A stretch of DNA of 55,788 bases, taken from Pirellulales bacterium. GTDB lineage: Bacteria > Planctomycetota > Planctomycetia > Pirellulales > Thermoguttaceae. Shown piece by piece: positions 18,421 to 27,713 of the stretch (position 1 is its first letter; every line of letters begins with the position of its first letter). Both the position numbers and the translations under genes were made by a program. Below the pieces are notes generated by a model. That model was not told the DNA's origin and made no database searches. It saw only the letters and a list, made by a program, of their open reading frames with translations. The stretch lies in the NCBI GenBank assembly GCA_016931995.1, contig JAFGDS010000082.1, positions 1 through 55,788 on the forward strand, in the 5' to 3' direction.

Positions 18421-21400
18421 GTGAGCGCTCGACCACGCGGACGGTGGCGAGGGGTGTCTTGGGGGGCGAGACGGTCGGCCGGCCCGGCCCAACGGCGGAG
18501 CCTGCGCCTGGAGCCGCTCGAGCCGCGGCTCGTACTCGACAGCGGCGTGGTTTTTAGCGAGATCATGTACCATCCGGCCGGTGGCAACGAGGAGCTGGAA
18601 TGGGTTGAGCTGCACAATCAACTGGCCGTGGACATGGACATCTCGCGGTGGTCCCTCCGCGGCGGCATCGATTACACGTTTCCGTCGGGAACGATCGTGC
18701 CCGGCGGCGGATACCTCGTCGTCGCCGCCTCGCCGGACGCGCTCGAGGCGGCCACGGGTTACGCCGGCGCGATGGGGCCCTACGCCGGCCGGCTAGCCAA
18801 CAGTGGCGAGGAATTGTCGCTCTATAACAACAGCGACCGGCTGATGAACACGGTCGAGTACCTCGACGAGGCGCCATGGCCGGTGGCCGCCGACGGGTCG
18901 GGCGCGTCGCTGGCCCTGCGCGACCCCGATCTCGCGCCCGAGCTGGCCGAGAACTGGACCTCGAGCGTCCGCGTGGGCGGGACGCCCGGCGAGGCCAATT
19001 TCGTCGACGAGCAGGCGCAAGGCGAAACGATCACGCTCTTGCCGATCGACGCGACGTGGGCGTACAACCAGTCCGGCACTCCCTTGGGCACGGAGTGGCG
19101 CGAGCCGGTTTATCCGGATGGCAGTTGGCCCACCGGACAGGCACTTCTTTATTACGAAGCCTCCGCGCTGCCGGCGCCCAAAAACACGCCGCTTACGCTG
19201 GGTGTTTGGACCTACTACTTCCGCACTGATTTCGATTTCCCCTATGCATTGGAGGACGTGGCCTCCGTTCGCCTGCGCCACATCGTGGACGACGGAGCGG
19301 CCTTCTATCTTAACGGCGAGGCGCTCTCGCCTCGCTTCAACCTGCCGGACGGCGAGCTGGCCTACAACACGCCGGCCAATTCCCCCGGCGTGGACAACGC
19401 CACGTGGAGCAGCTACATCGACGTGTCGAAGTGGCTTTTCGAGCCCGAGGGGAACGTCCTGGCCGTCGAGGTGCACCAGTTCACGCTGGGCAGTTCCGAC
19501 GTCGTTTTCGGGGCGGAGCTCGTGGTCGAACTCGTGCCCGAACCGCCGGTGGACTTCTCGACGCCTTTGGTCTTCAACGAGGTAATCGACACGGCGGCCG
19601 GCACGTTCTGGTTCGAGGTGACCAACGTGGGCACGGAGCCCATCGAGCTTGGCGACTACCACGTCACGTCCTCGACGGGCCACCAGGCCGTCTTGCCCGG
19701 CGGCTCGCTTGCGCCCGGCGCGTTGGCCATCGTGACGCAGACACAACTCGGTTTCCAGCCAGCCGAGGGCGATCGGCTATTCCTAGGCGCCGCGGATGGA
19801 AGCAAGGTGACCGACGCCGTGATTGTCACCGACCGGTTGCAGGGCCGCTTCTCCGACGAGGCGGGAACCTGGCTGGTCCCCAGCGAGGCGACTCCAGCCG
19901 CGACCAATGCATTTGCGCTTCACGACGAGATCGTCATCAACGAAATCATGTACCACCACCGCCCGCTCTGGACGCCCGACTACACCGAGTCGGACGAGCA
20001 GTGGATTGAACTCTACAACCGCAGCGGGCACGCCGTGGACCTGACCGGATGGTCGCTGGGCGGTGGCATCGACTACGAGTTCACGCCTGGCACGACGATC
20101 CCCTCGGGCGGCTATCTGGTGGTCGCCCGCGACGCGGCCGCCCTGGCCGTGAAGTACCCCTCGATCACAATCGTGGGCGACTACTCCGGCGGGCTGTCCG
20201 ACTTTGGCGAGAGGATCGTGCTGGTCGATCCGGCGGGCAATCCCGCCGACGAAGTGCATTACTACGACGACGGCCGCTGGCCGGCCATGGCGGACGGCGG
20301 CGGGTCGAGCCTCGAGCTGCGCAATCCCCTGATCGACAACAATGTCGCGGAGGCGTGGGCGGCCAGCGACGAGTCGGACGATTCCGGCTGGCAGACGTAC
20401 ACGTATCGCGGCACGGCCACGGCCAGTTCCGTCGGGGCCGACGGCCAGTGGCAGGAATTCATCCTTGGGCTCTTGGAAGCCGGCGAGGTCCTTCTGGACG
20501 ACATCAGCGTCATCGAGACGCCCAGCGGAACGCCCATCCAGTTGATCCAGAACGGCTCGTTTGAGTCGGGCACCACCGCCGCCTGGCGTATCATCGGCAA
20601 TCAGCACGGCGAGGTGATTGTTGATCCGGACGATGCCGGCAACCACGTCCTGCGCCTGGTGGCCACCGGGCCCACCGAGCACATGCACAACCACGCCGAG
20701 ACGACGCTGGCTTCGGGACGCACGATCGTCAACGGACGGGAGTACGAGATTTCGTTTCGGGCAAAATGGATCGCGGGCTCGCCGCTTTTGAACACGCGGC
20801 TGTATTTCAATCGCCTCGCCCGCACGACCCTTCTCGCGCAGCCGTCGTTGCACGGGACGCCCGGCGCGGTCAATTCCGTTTACCAGGCGGCGATCGGCCC
20901 GACGTTCCACGATTTCGGCCACGGTCCGGCGGTGCCCGACGCGGGCGAGCCGGTGGTTGTTTCCGTGACCGCGGCCGACCCCGACGCGGTCACCTCGATG
21001 ACGCTCTGGTACTCGGCGGCCGGCGGGGCGTGGACGTCGCTGCCCATGGCCAACGCCGGCGGCGGACGCTACCAGGCGAGCATTCCCGGTCAGGCGGCCG
21101 CGACGGTCGTTCAGTTTTACGTCGAGGGCCGCGACGTTCTGGGCAACCAGGCGACCTACCCGGCCGAAGGACGCGACTCGCGGGCGCTCTATAAGGTCGA
21201 GGATGGCCAGGCGGCCACCAACGGGCTAAACAATTTCCGCATCATCATGACCGCCGCCGACGCCGCCTTCCTGCACGCCAGCACGAACGTGATGAGCAAC
21301 GATTTGCTCGGCGCGACGGTGATCTACAACGAGAGCGAAGTCTTCTACGACGTCGGCGTTCGCCTCCGCAGCAGCGAGCGCGGCCGGAATCAGCCCACCC

Positions 21401-24400
21401 GCGTGGGTTTCAACATCCGCTTCGACGCCGACCATCTCTTCCTCGGCGTTCATCGCACGGTGGGCATCGACCGCTCGGGCGGGCTGGACGTCAACCAGCG
21501 CGAGATGCTCTTCCACCAGATGATCAACCACGCGGGCGACTTCACGAGCACGTACAACGACCTCATCAAGGTCATCGCCCCGCAAAGCCAGCACACCAGC
21601 ACGGCCGAGCTGCTTCTGACCCGCTACGGCGACGAGCTTCTCGATACGCAGTTCGACAACGGCGCCGACGGCGCGATGTACAAATACGATCTGATTTACT
21701 ATCCGCTCACCACGGACACTGGCACGCCCGAGGGGCTCAAGTATCCCGAGCCCGACAACGTCGTGGGCACGTGGATCCGCAATCTGGGTGACGACGAAGA
21801 GCGCTACCGCTGGACGTTCCTCAACGAAATCAACCTCGAACGCGACGACTACAGCCGGTTCATCGAATTCGCCAAGGCGTTCTCGCTGACTGGGACGAGC
21901 TTCCACAACCAGATCGCCGAGTATATCGACGTGGACGAGTGGCTTCGGGCGTTTGCCTTCGCCACGTTGACCGGCTGCGGCGACAACTACGCCGCCGGAA
22001 GCCAGCACAACGCCGTGTTCTACATCCGCCCGGAGGACGGCCGCGTCCTCTATCTGCCCTGGGACATGGACTTCGCGTTCGACGCGACGCGAAGCCTGTA
22101 CGCCAATCCGGATCTCGCGAAGCTCGTGACCGACCCCGTGAAGCAGCGGGCCTTCTGCAGCCACGTGTACGACATCATCGCCACCACGTACAACAACGAC
22201 TACATGTCGTATTGGGCGAACCACTACGGCAGCCTGTTGCCGGGCCAGGATTTTGCCGGGTATCTCTCCTTCATCAACCAGCGGAGCAGCTACGCCCTGT
22301 CCACGGTCACGAGCAAGATCCCCCAGGTGGCGTTCGACGTGACCTCGCCGGCCGGCGGCACGCTCGTGGTCGACGGCGGCGTGGCGACCGTCGAGGGAAC
22401 GGGCTGGATCGACGTCCGGGAAATCCGCGTGGGTGGGACCGCTAGCCCCGCGACGATCGCCTGGACGGGTTTGAATACGTGGAGAGCCCAGTTCTCCGTG
22501 CCACAAGGAACGACCGAGTACCTAATCGAGGCGATCGACTCGTTCGGCGACACAATCGCCTCGGAGACCGTCACGGTGTACAGTCCGACGAGCGGTCAAC
22601 TGCTCCAGGACTTCCTAAGGATCACCGAGCTGCACTATAATCCTCCCGCGCCGACGGCGGCGGAAATCGCGCAGGGCTTCACCGACGGCGAGGATTTCGA
22701 GTTCGTTGAACTCACGAACACCGGTCCCGTGCCGCTCGACGTGACGGGCGTGCGACTCGAAGACGCGATCGACCACGCCATCGCCCGCGCGCCCACTTCG
22801 CCGACGTTCGGCTTCGACCTCGGCCCGGAGGGATTCACCTACCTCGACGATGCCTACGGAACCGTCCTCCCCGACAAGGCCGCCGGCGCCTACAAGCCGA
22901 CCGGCGGATACAACGGCGGCGGGCTGTCCGTGTTGCTGGGACCGGGGGAAAGCCCCTCTTTGGGCGCAAGCTCCGGCGCGTGGACCCACACGGTTACGAT
23001 GCCCGCCGCGGGCACGATGGTTCTCACCATGCGCTACCGCATGATCCTGGGCGGCGGTCTGGAGACCGATGAGTTCGGCGAGGTCTTCTTCACCGTCGAC
23101 GGCGCGCCCAAGGGCACCGACGTAAACGGCAGCCTGCTGCATCGCGCCGGCAACGGCAGCGCGACGCCCTCGGCCGACGACACCGGCTGGCTGCTGACGC
23201 AGTTTCACGTTTCCCTGACCGCGGGCACGCACGTCCTCACGCTCGGCGGCTACAATAACCAGGCGACCACGGCCAACGGATACGTCGAGGTTCGCTTCGA
23301 TCAGATCACGGTGTCGGGCGCCGACGTGCCCGTCCTGCTCGCGCCGGGCGAATCGGCCGTGCTCGCGCGCAACACGGCCGCATTTGCCGCCCGCTACGGC
23401 GCGACCACGCGGATCCTGGGCGTGTATTCCCAGAAGTTCAGCAACAGCGGGGAGAACGTCGTCCTGCTCACGCCCGACGGAGGGACCATCCTCGAATTCG
23501 AATACGGCGACGGCGACGCCTGGCCGCGCCGGGCCAAGGGCCTGGGCAGCTCGCTTCAAGTGATCGACCCGGCTGGCGACTACGACGACCCGGCCAATTG
23601 GCGCGCCAGCGTCCTCTTCGGCGGCACTCCCGGCTCCATCGTGCCGACGCCCGTCCCGTTGATCGTGGTCAACGAGGTGCTGACGCATACCGAGGAGCCG
23701 CTGCTGGACGCCATCGAGTTGTTCAACGCGTCCGGGGAGCCGATCGACGTGGGCGGCTGGTATCTGAGCGATTCGGGCAGCGACCTCTTCAAGTTCCAAA
23801 TCCCCCAGGGCGATCGCCGCGCCGTGATTCCCGCCGGAGGCTACGCGGTGTTCGACGAGCGGGATTTCAACCAAGGCGGCGCCGGCGGCGCCTTCGCGCT
23901 GGACGGCGCGGAGGGGGAGGACGCGTGGCTCGTCGTGGCCGACGGCTTGGGCCTCCGGTTCGTGGACGACGTGGAATTCGGCGCGGCTGCCTCGGGCGTC
24001 TCGCTGGGCCGATGGCCCGACGGACAAGGCGAGCTCGTTCCCATGAGCAGCCGCACGCTGGGCTACGCCAACGCCGGACCCCGCGTCGGGTCCGTCGTCA
24101 TCAGCCAGTTGCAATACAATCCCGGCGCGATTTCCGGCGCCGACGATCTCGAATTCATCGAGCTGTTCAACTCGTCGAACGTGACCGTTGATCTGGGGGC
24201 GTGGCGTCTGGCCGGCGGCGTCGACCTTGACTTTGTCGCGGGAACGACAATCGCCGCGCACGCGACGCTCTTGATTCTGCCGTTCGATCCGGACAATGTG
24301 ACCGATCCCACCAACGCGGCCAAAATCGCGGCCTTCAAAAATCATTATGGCCTGGCCGAAATGCCTCCGGCGGTCGGTCCTTACTCGGGACGCCTGGACA

Positions 24401-25485
24401 ACGGCGGCGAAACCGTCCGGCTCGAGCGGCTCGATGACCCGGCGGGCGAGGACTCGTGGGTGGGCGAGGACCTCGTGCGTTACAACGACGATCCGCCTTG
24501 GCCGGTCGAGGCCGACGGCGGCGGCGCGTCGCTCCATCGCGCGGCCATCGACGCCTGGGGTAGCGACCACGAAAGCTGGACGGCCGTCGCGGCCGCCCCG
24601 GGCCAGGGCACGCTGCCGACGCCGCCGCGCGTGGCGCGCCGATTTCTCTTCTACAACGATTCGGCATGGGACGGCAACAACCCCGCCGCGTCGCCCGACG
24701 ACGACGCGGCCGTCGCCCTCGACAAACAACCCCTTGAGCCGGGCGGCGTGGCCAGCCTGTCGAACTACTCGAGCTACGCCCGGGGAATCAATGGCCTCAT
24801 TATCGACATGGCCGATCTGCCCTCGGGCATCGCGCCTCGGGCGTCGGACTTTGCCTTCCGCGTGGGGAACAACGACGACCCGAGCACGTGGGCGGCGTGT
24901 GCCGCGCCGGTGAGCGTCACGGTGCGGCCGGGCGAGGGCCAGGGCGGCTCGGACCGCGTCACCCTCATCTGGGCCGATGAGGACGCCGTTCGCGGCCAAT
25001 GGCTCGAGGTCCGCGTGCTCGGGGCTCGATTGGGGCTGGCTGCCGATGACGTGTTTTACTGGGGTAGCGCGCCGGGCGAATCGGGCGACAGCCCGTACCA
25101 CGCGATGGTCAACGCAACCGACCTGGTGGGCGCCCGCAACCACCCGCACGCCCAGGCCAATCCAGCCGGCATCGGCGACGCGTACGATTTCAACCGGGAC
25201 CGGCTGGTCGACGCAGCGGACGTGGCCATCGCCCGAAGCGGGGTCACCTCGCCGCTATCGGCCCTGCGTTTGATCCGGCCGGAGGATCAGGCCGCGGCCT
25301 CCGCGGCCGCCGGCGACGCCAACGGCGACGGCTCGGTGGACAAGGAAGACCTGGCGATTCTCGCCGCGCATTGGCTTCTGCGCGAAGGCGCGAGCTGGGC
25401 CAACGGCGACTTCAACGACGACGACGCCGTGGACGATCTGGATCTGGCCATTCTCGCCGCGAATCTGCTTGCGCCGGAGGCGTGA
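18421..25485 (+). CDS. Giant LEPR-XLL surface protein with lamin-tail, CotH-kinase and dockerin domains
   Basis: A 2354-residue exported protein. GTG 18421 follows GAGGAGGG by 4 bases. The N-terminus is basic and carries LRLEPLEPRLVLD, the LEPR-XLL motif of large planctomycete surface proteins. Domains by rough residue: lamin-tail (LTD) 40-190 (VFSEIMYHPAGG); a beta-sandwich 203-373; LTDs 380-500 and 501-640 (VINEIMYHHRP); carbohydrate-binding-like beta domains 650-930; CotH-type protein kinase-like domain about 936-1293 with HNAVFYIRPEDGRVLYLPWD and MDFAF; an Ig-like domain; a further LTD 1398-1740 interrupted by another beta-sandwich; LTDs 1746-1880 and 1890-2060; a conserved planctomycete-type module; then a type I dockerin (GDANGDGSVDKEDLAIL, GDFNDDDAVDDLDLAIL) at the very end. 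There is no PEP-CTERM tail. CotH-family proteins are known as secreted atypical kinases; activity here is inference. Confidence 0.9.
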   Translation: MSARPRGRWRGVSWGARRSAGPAQRRSLRLEPLEPRLVLDSGVVFSEIMYHPAGGNEELEWVELHNQLAVDMDISRWSLRGGIDYTFPSGTIVPGGGYLVVAASPDALEAATGYAGAMGPYAGRLANSGEELSLYNNSDRLMNTVEYLDEAPWPVAADGSGASLALRDPDLAPELAENWTSSVRVGGTPGEANFVDEQAQGETITLLPIDATWAYNQSGTPLGTEWREPVYPDGSWPTGQALLYYEASALPAPKNTPLTLGVWTYYFRTDFDFPYALEDVASVRLRHIVDDGAAFYLNGEALSPRFNLPDGELAYNTPANSPGVDNATWSSYIDVSKWLFEPEGNVLAVEVHQFTLGSSDVVFGAELVVELVPEPPVDFSTPLVFNEVIDTAAGTFWFEVTNVGTEPIELGDYHVTSSTGHQAVLPGGSLAPGALAIVTQTQLGFQPAEGDRLFLGAADGSKVTDAVIVTDRLQGRFSDEAGTWLVPSEATPAATNAFALHDEIVINEIMYHHRPLWTPDYTESDEQWIELYNRSGHAVDLTGWSLGGGIDYEFTPGTTIPSGGYLVVARDAAALAVKYPSITIVGDYSGGLSDFGERIVLVDPAGNPADEVHYYDDGRWPAMADGGGSSLELRNPLIDNNVAEAWAASDESDDSGWQTYTYRGTATASSVGADGQWQEFILGLLEAGEVLLDDISVIETPSGTPIQLIQNGSFESGTTAAWRIIGNQHGEVIVDPDDAGNHVLRLVATGPTEHMHNHAETTLASGRTIVNGREYEISFRAKWIAGSPLLNTRLYFNRLARTTLLAQPSLHGTPGAVNSVYQAAIGPTFHDFGHGPAVPDAGEPVVVSVTAADPDAVTSMTLWYSAAGGAWTSLPMANAGGGRYQASIPGQAAATVVQFYVEGRDVLGNQATYPAEGRDSRALYKVEDGQAATNGLNNFRIIMTAADAAFLHASTNVMSNDLLGATVIYNESEVFYDVGVRLRSSERGRNQPTRVGFNIRFDADHLFLGVHRTVGIDRSGGLDVNQREMLFHQMINHAGDFTSTYNDLIKVIAPQSQHTSTAELLLTRYGDELLDTQFDNGADGAMYKYDLIYYPLTTDTGTPEGLKYPEPDNVVGTWIRNLGDDEERYRWTFLNEINLERDDYSRFIEFAKAFSLTGTSFHNQIAEYIDVDEWLRAFAFATLTGCGDNYAAGSQHNAVFYIRPEDGRVLYLPWDMDFAFDATRSLYANPDLAKLVTDPVKQRAFCSHVYDIIATTYNNDYMSYWANHYGSLLPGQDFAGYLSFINQRSSYALSTVTSKIPQVAFDVTSPAGGTLVVDGGVATVEGTGWIDVREIRVGGTASPATIAWTGLNTWRAQFSVPQGTTEYLIEAIDSFGDTIASETVTVYSPTSGQLLQDFLRITELHYNPPAPTAAEIAQGFTDGEDFEFVELTNTGPVPLDVTGVRLEDAIDHAIARAPTSPTFGFDLGPEGFTYLDDAYGTVLPDKAAGAYKPTGGYNGGGLSVLLGPGESPSLGASSGAWTHTVTMPAAGTMVLTMRYRMILGGGLETDEFGEVFFTVDGAPKGTDVNGSLLHRAGNGSATPSADDTGWLLTQFHVSLTAGTHVLTLGGYNNQATTANGYVEVRFDQITVSGADVPVLLAPGESAVLARNTAAFAARYGATTRILGVYSQKFSNSGENVVLLTPDGGTILEFEYGDGDAWPRRAKGLGSSLQVIDPAGDYDDPANWRASVLFGGTPGSIVPTPVPLIVVNEVLTHTEEPLLDAIELFNASGEPIDVGGWYLSDSGSDLFKFQIPQGDRRAVIPAGGYAVFDERDFNQGGAGGAFALDGAEGEDAWLVVADGLGLRFVDDVEFGAAASGVSLGRWPDGQGELVPMSSRTLGYANAGPRVGSVVISQLQYNPGAISGADDLEFIELFNSSNVTVDLGAWRLAGGVDLDFVAGTTIAAHATLLILPFDPDNVTDPTNAAKIAAFKNHYGLAEMPPAVGPYSGRLDNGGETVRLERLDDPAGEDSWVGEDLVRYNDDPPWPVEADGGGASLHRAAIDAWGSDHESWTAVAAAPGQGTLPTPPRVARRFLFYNDSAWDGNNPAASPDDDAAVALDKQPLEPGGVASLSNYSSYARGINGLIIDMADLPSGIAPRASDFAFRVGNNDDPSTWAACAAPVSVTVRPGEGQGGSDRVTLIWADEDAVRGQWLEVRVLGARLGLAADDVFYWGSAPGESGDSPYHAMVNATDLVGARNHPHAQANPAGIGDAYDFNRDRLVDAADVAIARSGVTSPLSALRLIRPEDQAAASAAAGDANGDGSVDKEDLAILAAHWLLREGASWANGDFNDDDAVDDLDLAILAANLLAPEA

Positions 25486-26576
25486 ATCACGTCTCCCCTC
25501 TCTCGCTCGCGGGCGAGGGGCCGGGGGCGAGGGGAACGCGCTTGCCGAGCGCCACGGCCGGCTCGTCCCGCGGTGCTCCCATCCCCAAGAAGCACGAAAC
25601 CCTGCCGCGGGGTCACGGCCGGCAGGCGGCCCCGCGCAGGGTTGTGCGCTCACTTCGCGACGGCAATACCAACGCCAACAGACGGGACGCGTCCGCCGCT
25701 CGAAAGGTGGCACGTGCCGCAGCACGTTGTTTGAGCCGCAGCCGATTTCTGGTCGATCCCGCGGGTGGCCCGTCTAGCCGTTGCCGGCTTTTTATCATGG
25801 CCTTTTCGCGGATCGCCCGCGGCGCGGCTCGTCGTATCGGCTCACGTTTGCGCGCGGCCGACGCGCCTTTCTGTTTGGTTCGATAGTCCGTGTGCGATGA
25901 GACGACTTTCTTTGAATGGAGGGTGAACGATACTGGCCCAGGAAATGCGGAAAGAGGACCTCCTTTCTTCCTCGAGGGCGGGCGTCGTCGCGCCGGAATC
26001 GACCGATCGCGCGACAGAGCCGGCCGGAGTCACGAAAGAGACGATGGAGAAGCGTCGCGTCCGCCACGGTCCGGGGCGCCTGGCCCCTGTCCAGGCGCCC
26101 CGAAGCCAGGGCCGGATCGCGCCGGCCCCGCGGACGCCCCGAAGCGTCGTCCGCCACGCGCCGCGTTGTGCCGAAAGGTCTTCAAGGAACCGTGCTCGCT
26201 CGCCTTGTTGACCGGCGCTGCCGAGAAGACGCCAGCGCGCCGCCCTCGCGAAACGCGTCGGCCACCACCATCGCCACGAGAACGCGCGTCGCGAGACGCA
26301 GCTATTACTCTTATACCCGATCCTCGAGCAAAGTCAAAGCCGCGGCGGCGAGAAACCGGCGCGATCCGCGCGATCGACGAAGCTAACTTCAACAACGATC
26401 GCGGTCTATCGTCGGGAAAAAAATCCGCGGCGTCCCGGCGCGCGGGCGCCGCGAGAATCCGCGCGATGCGCGGGCGTTGACGGACCGCCAGACCGGCTCC
26501 GGTCCGCAAAGTTTGCGCGGGCAGCCCACACCACCGAGAATTCGGATCGCGGGGCCCCGGTTTCCGACGCGGCGCG
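25486..26576. other. About 1.1 kb without a convincing gene
   Basis: Open frames on both strands are Arg/Pro-rich, low complexity and lack ribosome sites. The region has a GC-rich CCCCTCTCTCGCTCGCGGGC-type stretch just after the dockerin gene, a strong hairpin at 26072-26102, and a near-repeat of GAAGCGTC(GC)GTCCGCCACG at 26049-26068 and 26141-26158. It could hold a decayed gene or a structured RNA; neither can be shown by eye. Confidence 0.5.
26072..26102. other. Strong GC-rich hairpin in the gene-poor stretch
   Basis: GGGGCGCCTGG at 26073-26083 and its exact complement at 26091-26101 enclose a 7-base loop; one more pair closes the base (12 pairs). No T-run follows on either side, so it is not a standard intrinsic terminator. 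Confidence 0.6.
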
Positions 26577-27584
26577 TCAAAAAGCGTTGGCGGGAATCGC
26601 CTGGCCGTCCTCGCGATTGGCCAGATACGTGTGGATCAACGGTTCGAGGTCGTAGGAGACCGAGCGAACCGATCCATCGCAAAAAACGGCATTCCAGCTC
26701 GATGGATGGGCGCTGCCGAAGCCGAAGAGGTTGAACACGCCCGGCGTGTCCTGCAGGGGCGCGTCGGTGATGCGCGAATTGCAGAGGGTATCGCGGTCGT
26801 CGCCGTGGTACATTGATTCGTTGTCGGATTTGTCCGTGCCGGTGTCGTAGTTGTCCGGAGAGAGGTACTTCTCCCCGGCCAGGTAGGTGACGCTCGTGCC
26901 GTCGGCAACGTCGTGCACGGTGACCATGCTCCGCTGGTGGCAGACGCCGTTGTACTCCTCGGCCACCGGGTCCATCCAGGCGTGCCAGAATCCGGTGTCC
27001 ACCTGGAACATGCTGGTCGGACCGCTACTGCCGACGCAGCCGACGCGCGTGCCGGCCGAGGCCGCGTAGTCGTTCCGGGCGGCGCCGGTCACCGCGTCGC
27101 AGTTGTACGCCCAGACGTAGCCGGTGTCCGGGTAGAGCTTTGCCGTGCGGCGCGAGGGGCAATTGAACGTCGCCAGGGGCGTCATCACCATGATGGCCGC
27201 GAGGGCCTTCTGTTGGGCCTGGATGGCGCCAAAGTCCCCGTCGGCCGGCATGTCGTGCAGCGGCTGTTGCTCGACGTACGCCAGGACGTTGTAGATCCAG
27301 CTTCCCGGCTGGGCCAGGCCGCTGCCGCGGTCCGCGTCGCCCACCCAGCGCACGCCCCAACCGCCGCTGGGAAAATGGCCGTGCGTCTCGTGGTGAATCT
27401 GGCAGGCCAGGCCGATCTGTTTCAGGTGGTTGCCGCACTGAACGCGCCGGGCCGCCTCGCGGGCCGCCTGCACCGCCGGCAGCAACAGCGCGATCAACAC
27501 GCCAATGATCGCGATCACCACGAGCAGCTCGACGAGCGTGAATCCGCGCCGTCGCGCCGCCTGATCCCAAACCGAGGTGTTCAT
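26577..27584 (-). CDS. DUF1559 prepilin-like protein
   Basis: A 335-residue protein with a type IV pilin-like N-terminus: basic leader, [20 protein letters not shown] with the processing glycine and conserved Glu, then the long hydrophobic helix. The pattern [20 protein letters not shown] followed by [19 protein letters not shown] is typical of the DUF1559 family, which is greatly expanded in planctomycetes; these have a C-terminal H-x-G-like domain, and here [19 protein letters not shown] is seen. ATG 27584 follows AGGAGG by 10 bases. Such proteins are thought to be exported pseudopilins; their precise role is unknown. It is the most downstream of a same-strand group with two LamG/PEP-CTERM proteins and two GntR regulators. 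Confidence 0.95.
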   Translation of the reverse strand: MNTSVWDQAARRRGFTLVELLVVIAIIGVLIALLLPAVQAAREAARRVQCGNHLKQIGLACQIHHETHGHFPSGGWGVRWVGDADRGSGLAQPGSWIYNVLAYVEQQPLHDMPADGDFGAIQAQQKALAAIMVMTPLATFNCPSRRTAKLYPDTGYVWAYNCDAVTGAARNDYAASAGTRVGCVGSSGPTSMFQVDTGFWHAWMDPVAEEYNGVCHQRSMVTVHDVADGTSVTYLAGEKYLSPDNYDTGTDKSDNESMYHGDDRDTLCNSRITDAPLQDTPGVFNLFGFGSAHPSSWNAVFCDGSVRSVSYDLEPLIHTYLANREDGQAIPANAF

Positions 27585-27713
27585 GACTCCGAAACCTCCT
27601 GAACTATTCCAGATCATGAAGTCCGAACCGCCAAACGCCTGGTCGGCGGCAAAGCCGCGATGAATCGCTCCAATCCAAGTTCATCAGGCCAGGCACGGTC
27701 GACGGGCTGTCTG

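Noticed and set aside
22615-25149. 844-residue antisense frame inside the giant CotH protein gene
   Set aside because: It mirrors sense codon bias and has no start signal or motif.
25890-26480. 196-residue frame in the gene-poor stretch
   Set aside because: Arg/Pro-rich, no ribosome site, no resemblance to known proteins; overlapping frames on both strands look the same.
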